This document shows, one piece after another, positions 10,141-22,120 of a stretch of DNA of 64,000 bases (position 1 is the stretch's first letter; each line of letters starts with the position of its first letter). The stretch covers positions 24,075,302-24,139,301 of the forward strand of contig CM023534.1 in NCBI GenBank assembly GCA_013350335.1. Reading direction: 5' to 3'. Origin of the DNA: Chimonanthus salicifolius. Its lineage: Eukaryota; Streptophyta; Magnoliopsida; Laurales; Calycanthaceae. The notes beneath the pieces were generated by a model, which ran no database searches, had not been told where the DNA came from, and saw only the letters and a list, made by a program, of their open reading frames with translations. The position numbers and the translations under genes are program-made.

Positions 10141-12252
10141 TTGAGAGTGCCGCCACTCCTTCCCAAGCCATGGTCTTCGTCTTCTTCTTCCTCCTGACAT
10201 TTCTCGGTAACTCTCTCCTCCTCTGCCTCTCTCTCTCGATTTCTTGTTCTTCTCTTTCTCTAACTCCGACCGACTCCACCTTCATTTTTCCCCTATTTCC
10301 TCTTTTCCATTCTTCTATTTTTCAGGATTTCTCTCAGTTTTCCCTGTTTTTTTCCCTTCACATTTCTTCGATTTTGCACGCCTTTACCCGGTTTTCCCCT
10401 ATTTTCCACTTTTCCTTTCTTAGACTTCCTTCCTTTGCTCGATTTTCCTTGTTTTCCTTTTTCTTTTTCCTCATTTTCTCTGCTTTTCCACGATTTTCCT
10501 TTCCTTTCCATCTTTTTCCCCTTTCTTGGATTTTCCTTGATTTTCTCCCCTTTTTCCCTTCGACTCAGCTGAGTTACTGAGTCGCTCGGCCGAGTGTCGA
10601 GTCAACTCAGTCAGGATTTTATTTTGAGTCAACCTGGCCTTTGGGCTGGAGTGGCGACGCGGCTACTCGGCCCACTGGCCCAGACCCGACCCGACCCGAC
10701 CCAGACTTGGTCCGGCCCACGTCTGGCAGGCCCACGTCTTCGGCCCAATACACCTTGGGCTAGTTTCCAGACCCGACCCTTTTCCAAAGCCCGTTTTCAA
10801 GGCCAGCCTATTTTCTGACTCGCGCCCATTTCGGCCCGTTTTGGGCCCGGCCCAGTTTTAGGCTCATTTTCTCTTCGACCTCTTTTTGACCCATTTTGTC
10901 TTAATTACTCATCCGTTCTTCCTTGTTTCAACAGATTGAACTCCCTTCAACCCAACAAGTCGCTTACTCGCTTTGGACTTTCGACTCCACACACACGGTG
11001 ATTTGACTTATCACTATTTTAGCATGCACTACATATATTCATGCCGTTATTTTTCGAAGGAGAGCCACCCGAGTGTAACCCTCCATTTGTTTAGCCACCC
11101 AGTAAGGGAAAACTGTTGAAATAAGTCTGTGGCAGGGGGTCCGCTCAAGTGTACTTCCGTTATCTATATGCGTCGTAGGGAATTTTAATTAGACGATTTG
11201 ATAATGGAATATATATCACTTGAAAATTGTTGATGATGTTGGAGTGTGTGTTCATTAAATGTTAATGAATTCATGTTAATTGTAGATTTGTGTGATTAAG
11301 TAACTCAGTGTATACTTCTCACTCCCATGATGGATTATGTTGATTTTTTACTTTGTTGTACAAGAGCGTATCCTCGTCGTTATACATGCTGTGACCTTGT
11401 GTGCATGCATTGGAGAGACTATTCATATGTGTACATGCTTATGATGATGTGATGAGTTGGTTGTTGGGAGGACTTTCTCGTTGCGCTCCGATGGCCAAGA
11501 CCCCCATAGGGGTTGCGGATCACCCCATTGCGTTCTAGTGGTCGAGGTGCCTACCCTTGAGATTAGTTTCCCCATTATGGCCCGGCGATCGAGACCCCCA
11601 TAGGTGATGCGGGTATCCCCGTTGCATTCCGGCAGTTGAGGCAGTGGCATATTGCATGGTCTCTGATTGTGTCAGTAGGGGACCGGAGTTGTTGGGGGAC
11701 CATTGAGAGTTATGGAGATGATATATTGGATTTGGTTAGTGGAAACATCGTCTAATAGAGTAGTTGAGTACCATAGGCATGGGTATTTTATTCACTTATG
11801 ATGTTCACTGCCCTTTTCATATGTGATCTATAACTATGCTGCTAATATGTGGTATATTTTATCCTTTCACTGGGCTGTTTTGCTCACCCCTTACCTTTCA
11901 GGTGCCCTGATCGCAGAGGGGCCAAGCGGGCCCCTTAAGCAAGTACCTGGAGAGGAGTAGTAGTGAATAGAAGTTTATGTTTATGTTATGTTTGAAATTT
12001 GAAAAATTTTAGTCGTTTGGACTCACTATCACCTGTTTGTTTGGATGACTGTATAACCACTTGGTTAGTTTACATTTGTGGTTCATAATGTTTCCTTGTT
12101 CTGGTCTCGTGGTTTGATAGATGGGAAGCAGTTACCCCTTTTTTAAAAAAGAAAAAAAATTATAACTATTACTATTACACCCGATATCTGTCTTCTGTGA
12201 CTTTCTGAGGTTTTTCGGAGATAACGCGCCCGTATCGAGATGGGGCGTTACA
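10141..12252 (+). repeat. 3' LTR of the gypsy element
   Basis: From about 10600 this copy aligns with window positions 1-1658 and ends at GGGGCGTTACA, position 12252. The part before 10600 has no counterpart in the window, so the exact left edge is uncertain; coding homology ends near 10137 and no clear PPT/TG boundary is visible. The region 10170-10565 is a pyrimidine-rich track built from loose GATTTTCC-like repeats, matched (reversed) in the minus-strand LTR piece at 43.6-44.0 kb. The tandem block recurs at about 11478-11650. Confidence 0.85.
10170..10565 (+). repeat. Pyrimidine-rich low-complexity track in the LTR
   Basis: A stretch of about 400 bases is almost purine-free on this strand, with many TTTTCC/TTTCTC words repeated without a strict period. 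It produces long spurious open frames on both strands. A related track lies reversed at 43620-44034. Confidence 0.75.
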
Positions 12253-14029
12253 ACCCTCACCAAATCAAGGTGATAAAAGCCTTGTCCATAGGTGGTCGAA
12301 CTATGAATTGCCCGGCTAATCTAGGATTGTGTGTTCGGCACACCCAGCGTGCATAAGCATTCATGAGGGACGTCTCCTTCACGACAAAACTTCCAAGGGA
12401 CATGTTCGGCACCACCCGTAAGGTTCCTTCTAGGCTCCCATGGCTTTATAATTGTCATAACTTTACTCATAGGGCCGATCATCTATACTAGTGGGTTCAA
12501 GAGAGGGAGTTCTTACAAGTCATCTCTACTCCTCATGCACAAACCCAACCCTAGTGTCTTCATGTTATCATGCTCTACCCTTTCATCCACATACCCATCC
12601 AATGTCGAAGTGCCCCAGGCCCAACATGCGTGAGTGATGTGTGTGGACTTATAACATCAATAAACATAGGCATGGGGATAACAATATCATTATTCACAGA
12701 AGAGGGCAAGCATAACAATATCATCTGGGGTCATACCATCATTCCATTTCCAATTTGGGTGGACCTAGGGAGTGGCCCAATGCTTGCCTCGGGGATTTCA
12801 TTCATGTCTTGTGCTTTCATCCTCAATATATTCTTTACAATTACAATCATGTAAGCCCATCCCTGTGGCAGCATATCACATTTGACCCCACTCTTTCCAT
12901 TCTATTTGGTCCAAATCCAACATTCATAATCAATTTACAATCATGCAAGAGATAACATTCATCAACCAATACATGATAGGTCAATTGGGCATCATACCTC
13001 ATTAAACATAGGAATTCTAAGGAAATACATGCGTTTCATCATACAAGGCATGGCATGTCATTTTTGCATTACTGTCACTAAAAAATTTAGAACTGGAGTT
13101 TTTAATATGATATGCCCATAAATACTTTTTTTGGAGGATGCCAACTGATATATAAGACTTCTATAAAATTTTCAGACCGAATAAGTTTGATTGATACTCC
13201 AAAAAATTTCTGCAAGTAACAAAATAACAAAGATAAAAAATCATGTTTCTGCTTAGTCTTTTTTTGCATTCTATGACAAAAAAAAAAATCATAACTGGAG
13301 CTACAGAAATCTTCCTGGAGTGATATTTATATTTATGGAAAGTACAGAAGGAGATCTAACTACCCTCCAAATATGAGATTTAAACTATCTGAATTGATCA
13401 CCAAAAATTATTCAGTAACAGAAAACAAATAAAATTGTGCAGTCTGATTCGCAGTTTTGATAGCAATACCTTGCAGCAGGATAACTCAATGTAGAAAAAT
13501 CAGAACGATACAAAATAATATATCACGATGATCATCACAAAAATAGCTACCCACTATAAAAAAATTTGAATTTTAAAACGTTGTTTGGTCAATCAAAATC
13601 TTTCTGCAAGCCGAAAGAAAAATCCAATCTGCTCCAAGGAACCAATCAGCAATAGTCCTAGTAAAATGGCAATTTATCCGGCTAGAAAATTTTGCTCGTG
13701 AAATATTTCCGTAATCCTCACAGAGAGACCTATCTGCTGCATTTTTTTGAGATTTTTCCTTTGAACCGTCTATTCCTAGAAAATTTGTAAGATAATGATA
13801 TTTGTAGGGTTGTGTTAGAATTCCAGTTTAGAACAACGACTTATAGAAGTACTATCTGGATTAATGTCAAAGTCTAGAAACAAAAAATTTAAGCACAAAT
13901 TTAGTAAGTCTTAAATCAACAACATGGGATTGCATGAGAAAAAATCGTAAGTCTCCAAACAAAGTCGAATCTTCACAAGAATCTTGTTCTGATTGCAATT
14001 AAAAGCAAACAAAAGCTCTGATGACCAAC
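12253..14029. other. Unassigned non-coding DNA, probably degraded repeat
   Basis: No open frame with recognisable homology is seen. The part near 12500-12960 is rich in CAT/ATC words and the part 13080-13900 is AT-rich with many short A runs. It lies between the end of the gypsy 3' LTR and a minus-strand SIRE-like LTR, so it may be internal sequence of that element family or another decayed retrotransposon. Confidence 0.4.
14015..14027 (-). promoter_or_regulatory. PBS-like motif at the end of the minus-strand LTR
   Basis: On the minus strand the motif reads TGGTCATCAGAGC, the tRNA-Met primer site consensus with one inserted base. It lies directly after a CA that could end the LTR at 14030. 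A primer site here is unexpected for a 3' LTR with a PPT on its other side. Confidence 0.4.
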
Positions 14030-15496
14030 TGATTGGACACCAGTTCCCAAAGACTGAGGGTCTGATATCCACCTGATGCAGACCTAGGTTGAATTGTTCC
14101 AATTCATTTATAGGCTAGCTGATTTCAATGTATGGTCTCTAAATGACCAGCGCAGCCGATCACGTATTTGTAAAAGGATTCTGCTTTGGTAAAAGAGTAC
14201 TCAAACAATGCCCAAAGAAATTTGAATTAGTCTAAGAATTTCATGAGATAAGGCCTCTTTCAATCGAATATGATATAGAATAGCGGAAGCAAAATCAAAA
14301 GAGAATATGGTGAATTCGAATGAAGCATGCACCTAATCTATGAAAACCAAGGAACTAATTGATTTAAAATAAACATTGTTATTTACTTGCAAGATAGAAT
14401 AACTCTCAAATGTTTACAAATCAAGTTTACTAAGAGTTACTCAAAGATTTGAACTAGAATGACTCAAGGTAAAATTGCAAAAAGATGGATTTTGAGCTAG
14501 AGTATGCTTAGGATTTGATTTCAATTGATTCCTTTTAATTCCAAGTAAGTCAACCCATCTTATGCCCATTTATGTTTGGTTTTATATTTTGTTCATGTTT
14601 AAGACCGTTACCAAGCATTAAATGAAAGAAAGGGTCGTTGGGGGAGAGCATTTAATGATTCAAAAATATGATCGTTCGCGATTCAGTCGACTGAAAACTT
14701 CCTGGACTTCAGACAGTCTATTAGTGAATAATTCAGTCAGTTGAATTTGAAGATTCAGTCGACTGAAAAACTTTTGGTACTTAGACAGTCTTTCAGTCAA
14801 TAATTTAGTTGGCTGAACTTAAAGATTCAGTCGACTGAATTCGCATCCCCTGTAAAATCCAGTATTTCAGTCGGGTGAATTATTTAATTCAGTCGACTGA
14901 AATCACACGACCTGTAAATCCAATATTTCAGTCGGCTGAATGATTTAATTCAGTCGACTAAAAATGCATCCCTAATTAATACATTATTTTAGTCGGTCGA
15001 ATTCTCTAATTCAGTCGACTGAAATGACCCTTAGATTGTATTGGGCAATTTTGGTTTTATTTTGGTCATTTCAAACACACTTGATAGGTCTTGGGGACTT
15101 AATCATTTCCTAGAATTCCATTTGGATGCATAAGTTTAATCTTGGTATCCTAGGGTCCAGTAGAGGGTGACTTGAGTCATGGTGTTCAAATGTTTAAACA
15201 CCTTTACAACACAATTTTCTAAAGACTCATGATTAGACTCTATGCATAACTTTGATCTTCCAAGTTCTTGATTTTCAGTCTTTGAATTTTGTAAGCCATT
15301 CGATCTCCAAGATTTGACTTGATGTACAAGGCTTGATATCATCAACTTGATCTTCATGATATCCAATACATGCCTTCCTAAATGTGATATCTGTCTCATA
15401 GAGTAATACCATTTGAAATATTAAATATCACACTTTAATGGTTTGTGGTCATAAAAAATACCCATATATCCTTGGGTTGAATCCTTGGGGCTAACA
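14030..15496 (-). repeat. SIRE-like (Ty1/copia) LTR with palindrome array
   Basis: On the minus strand it starts TGTTAGCCCCAAGG directly after a purine-rich tract, as SIRE/Maximus LTRs do. A plausible end is at 14030 (TCCAATCA). The stretch 14100-14400 is homologous, in reverse, to 52000-52390, showing that the family is present twice in the window. A tandem array of SalI-type palindromes fills 14682-15023. The left edge is uncertain. Confidence 0.6.
14682..15023. repeat. Tandem array of TTCAGTCGACTGAA palindromes
   Basis: Perfect 14-base palindromes occur at 14682-14695, 14754-14767, 14825-14838, 14888-14901 and 15010-15023, with a one-base variant at 14949-14962. The spacing is 72, 71, 63, 61 and 61 bases. 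Between each pair sits one imperfect version (for example TTCAGTCGGCTGAA or TTTAGTTGGCTGAA). The result is an alternating strong/weak series with a half-period of about 30-36 bases. Confidence 0.93.
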
Positions 15497-15511
15497 ATCT
15501 CCCCCTTTTTT
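15497..15511 (-). promoter_or_regulatory. Polypurine tract of the minus-strand SIRE-like element
   Basis: On the minus strand AAAAAAGGGGGAGAT abuts TGTTAG, the LTR start. This is the standard plus-strand primer of SIRE-type copia elements. Two further GGGGGAG tracts lie at about 15568 and 15639. Confidence 0.8.
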
Positions 15512-16266
15512 ATGATGACAAACCATTGCATAGAAATCATAACTAAAGGATATACAAATTGTGATCCTCCCCCTTACTTCATGCATAGAAATAAATTTTC
15601 CATTTTCTTCAAGGTAAATTTCAAATGATAAATATTCTCCCCCTTTCTTCGTGGATGTATTTTTAAATAAAATGAGTGCATCATATCCATCATTGCACAA
15701 TCTACTCAACCATATTGAGATATGTAAATGAATAACATAAAGACAATATTAGCATAAGTAATATGAACCCATTAAAATTGATTGAGCCATGTACTTTTCA
15801 AAGGTTAAAAATTTAGTGGGTTATTTTTACATCCCCAAAAGGTTTTATAACAAAATACAAAGGGGATATAAAAAAAATTTGCACTCAAAAAATTTTCTAG
15901 TGCAATCATTTATATTTCTCCCCCTATGGCATCATAAAAAAGAGAAGAGGGCAAGAGTCACTCGAGGCCAAGATGGGCCATGACACGGCTTAATTGAAGG
16001 TGCACTCGATCAGTGTCATCGCTAGAGGCGTGGGTTTGTCCTTAACAAATTCGTGTAGACTGTCACATTGGGCTCAAAGAAGGTCGATATTTACCCCTAT
16101 CTCTGAAACGTTGATTTTGAGAGATTCAATGGCAGCAAAAACACGCTGAAGGTCCTCATTGGAGCCAGAGGGGCCACTAGAGAGATGAGGAGAGTCAAGC
16201 ATGCCGATATCCTGATCATGATATGCTTGCTCCTCTACGGCTTGCTCAAGCTACTGGACTTTCTAC
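15512..16266 (-). pseudogene. SIRE-like 3' internal region with env-like remnant
   Basis: Between the PPT and the next LTR lies non-coding DNA with repeated purine-rich words. At about 15980-16260 is a minus-strand reading with the pattern NEDLQRVFAAIESLKINVSEIGV, then a stop, then DSLHEFV. Short heptad-like coiled-coil ends of this kind sit at the C-terminus of the extra ORF between pol and the 3' LTR in SIRE/Maximus elements. The rest of the element is cut away by the gypsy LTR at about 16267. Function is unknown in the family. Confidence 0.5.
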
Positions 16267-19136
16267 GGGTGCATTATCTCCAAAATATCATAAATATCAC
16301 AGAAAGACAGATATCAGGTATATTTTTTTTCTTTTGAATTGGGATAACTACCTCCCACTCGACAACTACAAAACCATAATACTAGGAAACATAAAGTATA
16401 CATAAATTGCTCAAATATGGTTATACAATCACCCGAATAAACAACAGACAAATAAAGTTCATACAAACAAAGTATCTCAACTAAGAATAAACATGATTAG
16501 CAAATATCTACTGTTAGTGCTCCTCTCCAGGTGCCTGCTCAAGGGGCTCGTCTGGTCTCTCAGTGTTCGGGGTACTTGAAAGGTAAGGGGTGAGCTAACC
16601 ATCCCAGTGAAGAGATAAAGCATATCACATATCAGCAACTTATATATTATGTGCATGAATGCAAGAACATCGTGATAATAAAGGTTCTCATGCACATGTA
16701 AAACCCAATAACATCACCAACTATTAATCCACCGACCAAATCTAAGACATCATCTCGGTGGCCTACACTGGGTCCTCTAACAAACTCCGATCTACCTACG
16801 AATGTCATCAGGAGACTAGTCAAAACGATCGGCCCAATGAAGAGATAATACATATCACCTGTCAGCACAATATATATATCATATGCATGAATGCAAGAAC
16901 ATCATAATAGAATGAATGTCTCTGTATATAAGTACTCAACTATACTACTAACCAATGGTCCCACTGACCAGCTCGAGACACCACCTCCATAACTCACAAT
17001 GGTCCTCCAACAACTCCGGTCTCCCTACCAAAACAACCGGAAGACCATACAATACACAACCGCTGGAATGCAACGGGGAAACCTGCATCCCCTATGGTGG
17101 TCTCAACCACCGGAGCATAACGGGGAAGCCAATCTTAAGGGCAGGCACCTCAACCGCCGGAACATAACGGGGAAACCCGCATCTCCTATGGGGGTCTTGA
17201 CCACCGAAGCGTAACGGGGAAGTCCTCCCAACAACTAAATCATCACCTCATCATAAACATATACACATATACACCCATAAACATATAAACAATCCCCCCA
17301 TCTCATCACCCAACGGCACATTGTCCGTTGCGTTTTACTTCCCCTGCATGCACATAATGTGAGGATCAAGTATAATGGTATAAACATATTCTAATATAAT
17401 AAATCAAAATCAATAATATACTTCGTCGTGTGGTCCAAAGGTGCATAACAAGTTCTTAGACACACACCTCTATGTCCAATATGGTTACATTTGCATCTTA
17501 TACGTAAACACGCAATGTATCATAATGTCTTCCAATAATCATATTTAATATCAATTTATCCAGTTAAAGTTTCTCACAAATGCATATAGTTGATAGGAGT
17601 AAAGCCGAGCGAACCCTTTGCCACATTTTTATTTCAACGGTTTTCCCTTACCGAGTGGCTAAACAACTAGAGGGTTACGCTTGGGTCGCTCCATGTTCAG
17701 AAATAATAGTTTAGTATATGCAAATGCATGCTAAAACAGTTATAAGTCCCCTCACCTGTGTACATTTTTGAAATCCAAGTGATGAAAACAAGTTGCTGGG
17801 TTGAAAGGAAGTGATGCATGGGCTATCGAGCTCGAAAAACTAGAACAGGTCCACAAAATTGGGACGATCCCACAAAACTGACCAGAAACATGCTCACAAA
17901 AGGTCTAGAAGAGCTTTAAAAATACTCCCCAAGGGGACCAAAAACACTCTAGAACGATCCCCGAAGCATGCTAGAAGTGGGCCTGAAACGGGCCTAAAAT
18001 AGGTCAAGCTAGGCCTAGAAATGAGCCTGATTGCTGAGTTGAGGTGTTGGTTTAGGCCGGTTTGGATCTGCTGAACTGGGCTTGGACTTGCACAGGTTGG
18101 GCCAAGATCGTTGGGTATACACGAGTTGGGCTCAAGATAGGGTCGGAGGCGAGTTGGGCCTGGGTCTGCAACTAGATAAAGCTGGGCTGGACTGAAAGGA
18201 CTGGGCTACCTCTACAGGGCCTGGATATGGGTTTCGGGTATGTTGGGCTTCACTGAGTTGGGCCTGGATTTGAGGGGCTTGGGAATTAGGTTTGATTTTA
18301 GAAGGTGGGTGAAGAGAGAAAAGAAAGAGAAAGTAAGGAAGAGGGTGGCGGCGGCCCGAGAGGGGAGAATGGGTGGCGGTGGCAACAACCTAGGGTTAGG
18401 GCTTTCTCCAAAAGGAAAAAAGAATAGAGGAACAGAGGAGAGAAAAACGAAAAAGAGAAATAAAACAAAGGAGGCGGCGACGACTCACATAAAGGGTTAG
18501 GGTTTTGAGAGGATGGGAGAAGGAAATAAGAAGAAAGGAGAAGAGGACCGAGAAATGGGGGTTGAAGAAGCGGCAGTGGCGGCGGCAAGGGGGTTTTAGG
18601 GTTTGAGATGGAGAAGAAGAAAAGAAGAGAAGAGAAGTGAAGACAGGAAAGAGGGCCGAATGAGAGAGAGAGAGAGAACCGAAGAGGGGAAGGAAGACAT
18701 GAGGGTGGGTGGCGGCTCCACTCGAGATTAGGGGTTTTTGGTGAGGTTAAAAGAGAGGGGAGATGAAGAAGGTGGAGGCTAGGGTTTCTTAAGGGAGGGA
18801 TAAAGAGATATTAAATAGGGGTGAGCTAGGGTTTTAAAATTCACAACTAAAGGGTTTCAAAACCCTTTTTTTATAAAGAAGGAGAAAAACACAATATTTA
18901 TAAAATAATTTTTAAGATAATACTCAAAGTGTGATTTTCCAATATTTTGGCATGAACAATTTAATAATAAATTAAAATTACCAAAATGTCCTTTGAGCCT
19001 CCGATCTTGAAACCGGGCAAACTGGGGCCCACCACGGAGCCTACACAAACCTCACTGCCACCAAAACATGAAAAAAAAAACTTGAAGATCAACAAAACTC
19101 TCTAAGACTCTGAAATATCAGGTCGGGTCATTACAT
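16267..19136 (-). repeat. Minus-strand gypsy LTR (Tekay-like), about 2.9 kb
   Basis: On the minus strand it begins TGTAATGACCCGACC at 19136 and runs through a purine/pyrimidine-biased 5' part (18240-18800), a block matching positions 300-560 of the first LTR, and tandem repeats at 17040-17222. It ends in the block equivalent to 12180-12230, but the last ~20 bases are lost near 16267. It sits between two SIRE-like minus-strand elements and no internal gypsy sequence is attached, so it is a solo or end-truncated LTR. A partial duplication at 16507-16680 and 16740-16915 repeats the GAAGAGATAAxxCATATCAC block. Confidence 0.75.
17040..17222 (-). repeat. Tandem repeat block of the gypsy LTR, reversed copy
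   Basis: Four degenerate units share a core of GTTGCGTTYCGGYGGTTGAG type on the minus strand, equivalent to 885-1047. Units are about 40-60 bp. The block again produces spurious open frames in several phases. Confidence 0.7.
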
Positions 19137-19420
19137 GTCTATTTTCCTGAGAGCCCAATTGAGTTCAAAGACCAGAACTCACAAGTTTTGCATCGACGAG
19201 TCATTGACCACAAGGGGTCGTTAAGTTCATCACCGATGGATCAGTGCATATGAGACTTTTGATCAAAGGCTTACCCAGAATGGCAGTTCTATGATCCAGA
19301 ACCTCTTTCAATCTGGCCGACCAGTCTATGACCACGATGGGCCGATCCTGTTTCCACCGAGGGGTCGGTGAGAATGATTGGTCGAGCTGACAGTGAACTT
19401 AATTCATGACAAAACCTAGA
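19137..19420 (-). repeat. Truncated 3' LTR fragment of the SIRE derivative
   Basis: This segment is closely similar to 26930-27185 of the 5' LTR, including the words CCACCGAGGGGTCGGTGAGAA and the following GACCACGATGGG. At 19420 it runs directly into internal sequence that corresponds to about 45980 in the plus-strand relative, so the LTR start and the PPT have been deleted. Confidence 0.8.
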
Positions 19421-20689
19421 AGCTAACCTAATTATTAACCCACCCTTATTACCTCACATTTGAAAAAATACTACATTGATTACATGTACATATTCAAAAT
19501 GGAAACAACAAGACTATGATCTTCGCATATTCTTATTCAGTTTGTTGCAAGTCATGTTTTCCTGTTCAATCACATAAGCAAGCAACACTAGAAAAATCAT
19601 TAGAGGGGTTAGTCCAAATTATAAATATGCATCCATGGACTAAACAAGATTAGTATTCATATTCCCCCATACACCAACGATTTCCTAGAAACCAACACTA
19701 CCCATAGCTTAAACTTATCACCAAGTTTATCCAAGTTAACAGTGTTGAGAATATTTTCTCCCCCAATCTTCTTTAGTTTGATCTCCCAAATTCCAAGCAT
19801 AGACATTCCCCTATGTCTATTGGCTTCTTCATATCCTCCCCTTTATGGCTCTTTCTTTCTAGAGGCCCAAGCACTTGGGCTTCACCAATTACTCCCTATA
19901 ATTGGTTTTGATGTCTTATAGCTTCTACTAATTTCTCCCCCATTTTGTCATACAATTGGATTTCAAGCACTCCCCCATGCTTCTTGCATTTAATGTTTCC
20001 ATGAGTTCACTTCCAACTTATTTAATCTTTCCATTAATAATGCATGTTTCTCATGCATTCAAGCATTGATCTCCCCCACAGTACAATGTAAATTGCCTTT
20101 GCATTACTATTTTTCTTCTTCTTCCCCTTTAAGAGTTGTGTTGTCTTAAAAGTGTTCTCCCAATGAGGTCAAGCTAACTTACCGAGCTTCCCTTTTTGGA
20201 ATCTTTTTCGCCATTCTCCAAGCTATCTTTCTAGCTTTTTTGACTTAACTCCCCCATAAACTTAGTTGTCTGTAAGTTTATTTTTCTCCAAGCTTTCTTT
20301 CAAGCTTGCATCAACCTTCCTCCCTACACTGTCATGACCAATGATAGGTGCTAAACAACACATATTTTGTGCTCCCCAAACTCCAAGGATGTGTACAACA
20401 TCACAGCCTGATCCCTATCTTCCTAACATGTCAATACAAAACCAACTTATTCAAACCTGCGTGTTAGTCTATTTAACAAAAACTATGTTAACCATAGACA
20501 AGAGATAGAAGACATTCAAACACAGCAATACACACATCAAACCATAGCAAACCATATCATATCATTGATAATCAAAATGTGCAGTACATATGGTTTTGGA
20601 GGGGACATCATGGATGCTTAGACAAAATATCAAAAAGTATAGTTTTTCAAAATTCAAAACATAAAAACATGAAGAACTATCCTAAGTAG
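19421..20689 (-). other. Non-coding 3' internal spacer of the SIRE derivative
   Basis: This stretch is homologous in reverse to about 45060-46000. Several short pyrimidine-rich tracts (for example near 19760, 19940, 20070, 20250) read as polypurine tracts on the element strand. Such multiple PPT-like tracts before the real PPT are a hallmark of SIRE/Maximus elements. No coding potential is seen. Confidence 0.65.
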
Positions 20690-21660
20690 GGCCATCCTGT
20701 GGAGGTGTTGGAGGAGAAGGGGATTGAGAATCTGGAACTGTGCTATCAGATCTAGCAGAGGAGGAGATATTAGAGACTAGTTCCTAGAGAGACAACCTGA
20801 TATTATTTAGACTTCTTTCAAGGTTGTCCATTCTCATTTCAAGTGTGAAGACCCTTCTGTCCAGATTGGCATTCTCTTGAGGGGGATATTGGTATTCTTC
20901 TTCTCCCTCAATGTCTCCCTAAAAGTCCTCAGAACGATAACTTTCTTCCTCACCGTTGTCCTCAGGGATATGATATGGTCTTCATTACTAGTTCTATGAC
21001 CATTCTCCTCTTCTGCATCTTCTTTCCTTCTCTCCTTCTCTCACGACGTTCTTCGACGAAAATGACATTTGTCAATGATGGGGTCTTCTTCAACCTTTGG
21101 TTGGGTTTTATGGTGAGAACTGGATTCTGGTCTGTGAGGTGAGAAAGTGAACTTACCAGCCTGAACAGACGCAAGATTTCCAGAGCTAGGGCCAGGGCAA
21201 GATCGAAAGGCTAGTTTTTTTGTTCTTTTGGGCCACTGACTGGTTTCTCCTCGTTCTTCAGAGGTCTGAGGGCATGACTAGACTGCCATCTTTCTGCGCA
21301 TTATTTTTCCAATAGGAGATCTTCAAACAGTGGCTTGGAGGTGGATGAGGAGAAGACTGAGCCTAAACTGATCTAAGAAAATCACAAAAATCGTGATTTT
21401 CAGGCTTCTAGAGACGAGAGGAACAAAAATCTTATGGTTTTCCATCAAGAAATCACTCTGAGAGGCCGCGTCGAGTGGTCTAGGGCACGGGAGGCTAAAG
21501 GCAGATAACCAGACCTTCGAGGGAGAGGAGACGACAAATTCGAATGAATTATCGTTTTCGCAAAAAGGGTTCCTTTTAATTTAAACATTCTGTTTCGCCG
21601 ACATGTCATTTCCATCGACAGGTCGAATCTTTCGACAATTTTTGCCCTTTTCAACAGTGC
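20690..21660 (-). pseudogene. Env-like region of the SIRE derivative
   Basis: The minus strand contains broken readings with basic, Ser/Pro-rich composition (for example RTKKLAFRSCPGPSSGN near 21210) followed by acidic stretches and a coiled-coil-like end near 20830. The position between gag/pol and the spacer and the similarity of layout to 44573-45053 identify it as the extra ORF of SIRE-type elements. It has many stops and frameshifts. The label env-like is positional; no transmembrane or fusion feature is visible. Confidence 0.5.
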
Positions 21661-22120
21661 TCGATTTAGAACAGTACCGACATGTTTGTCACACCGACTA
21701 GTCTATTCACCTACATGTCGACTATACCGATAGGTTTAGATAACAGACCAATCATCCCTGAGTTGTGCAACTTGATGAAATCCTATTCTAAGCATGGCAT
21801 ACACAGATCTATTCCAATATGATAAAACACAGATATGCCAAAAATAATTCATCAAATCATTAAAACATGCACATGATCAGAATTTACATTCCAAAACACA
21901 TAAAGTTCAAAATACTCTGAATGGAATGTATGGCTTTCCAAGTAGAATATGTTCTATAGCCTGGAATAGTACATTTTAGACTTGTAGTTAGCCAATTTTT
22001 CTCTCCTCATGTCACAGCACTTTTTTGTTATGTGAACTCACATGGTTTCTTGTGAGTCTATTTGTAGTGGTCTAAGATATGGAAGTGAATCTTAAACCAA
22101 AACAAAATATGAATGGTGGT
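21661..22120 (-). other. Junction region where pol is missing
   Basis: Between the env-like block and the gag C-terminus lie about 460 bases without recognisable protease, integrase or RT motifs on the minus strand. It includes palindromic CCGAC/GTCGG words near 21690-21745. This is where several kb of pol would lie in an autonomous SIRE element. Confidence 0.55.

Larger units (their letters stand above)
1..12252 (+). mobile_element. Decayed Ty3/gypsy chromovirus (Tekay/Del-like) LTR retrotransposon, 5' end cut by window edge
   Basis: The sequence from position 1 is near-identical to that from about 10600, so the two flanking blocks are the 5' and 3' LTRs of one element. Between them lie a tRNA-Met-type primer site, gag with zinc knuckle, an aspartic protease, RT, RNase H, integrase and a chromodomain-like tail, in the gypsy order (PR-RT-RH-IN). 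The wording of the RT and integrase blocks and the C-terminal tail fits plant Tekay/Del chromoviruses. The coding region carries at least ten stops and several frameshifts, so it cannot encode a working polyprotein. A 3579-bp solo LTR is nested in integrase. The left target duplication lies outside the window; the 3' LTR is followed by ACCCT. Confidence 0.93.

Noticed and set aside
10053..10580. Open reading of 175 codons with a hydrophobic, Phe/Ser-rich C-terminal part
   Set aside because: The first ~30 codons are the gypsy chromodomain-like tail; the rest is the pyrimidine-rich LTR track read as Phe/Ser/Leu. Not a membrane protein gene.
18240..18588. Overlapping open readings on both strands, Lys/Arg/Glu-rich or Pro/Ser/Leu-rich
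   Set aside because: They come from a purine-rich low-complexity block inside a minus-strand gypsy LTR.
20690..21660. Env-like region as evidence of an infectious retrovirus
   Set aside because: Only position and coiled-coil composition support the label; no signal peptide, transmembrane or fusion segment is visible, and the family is a plant Ty1/copia retrotransposon.
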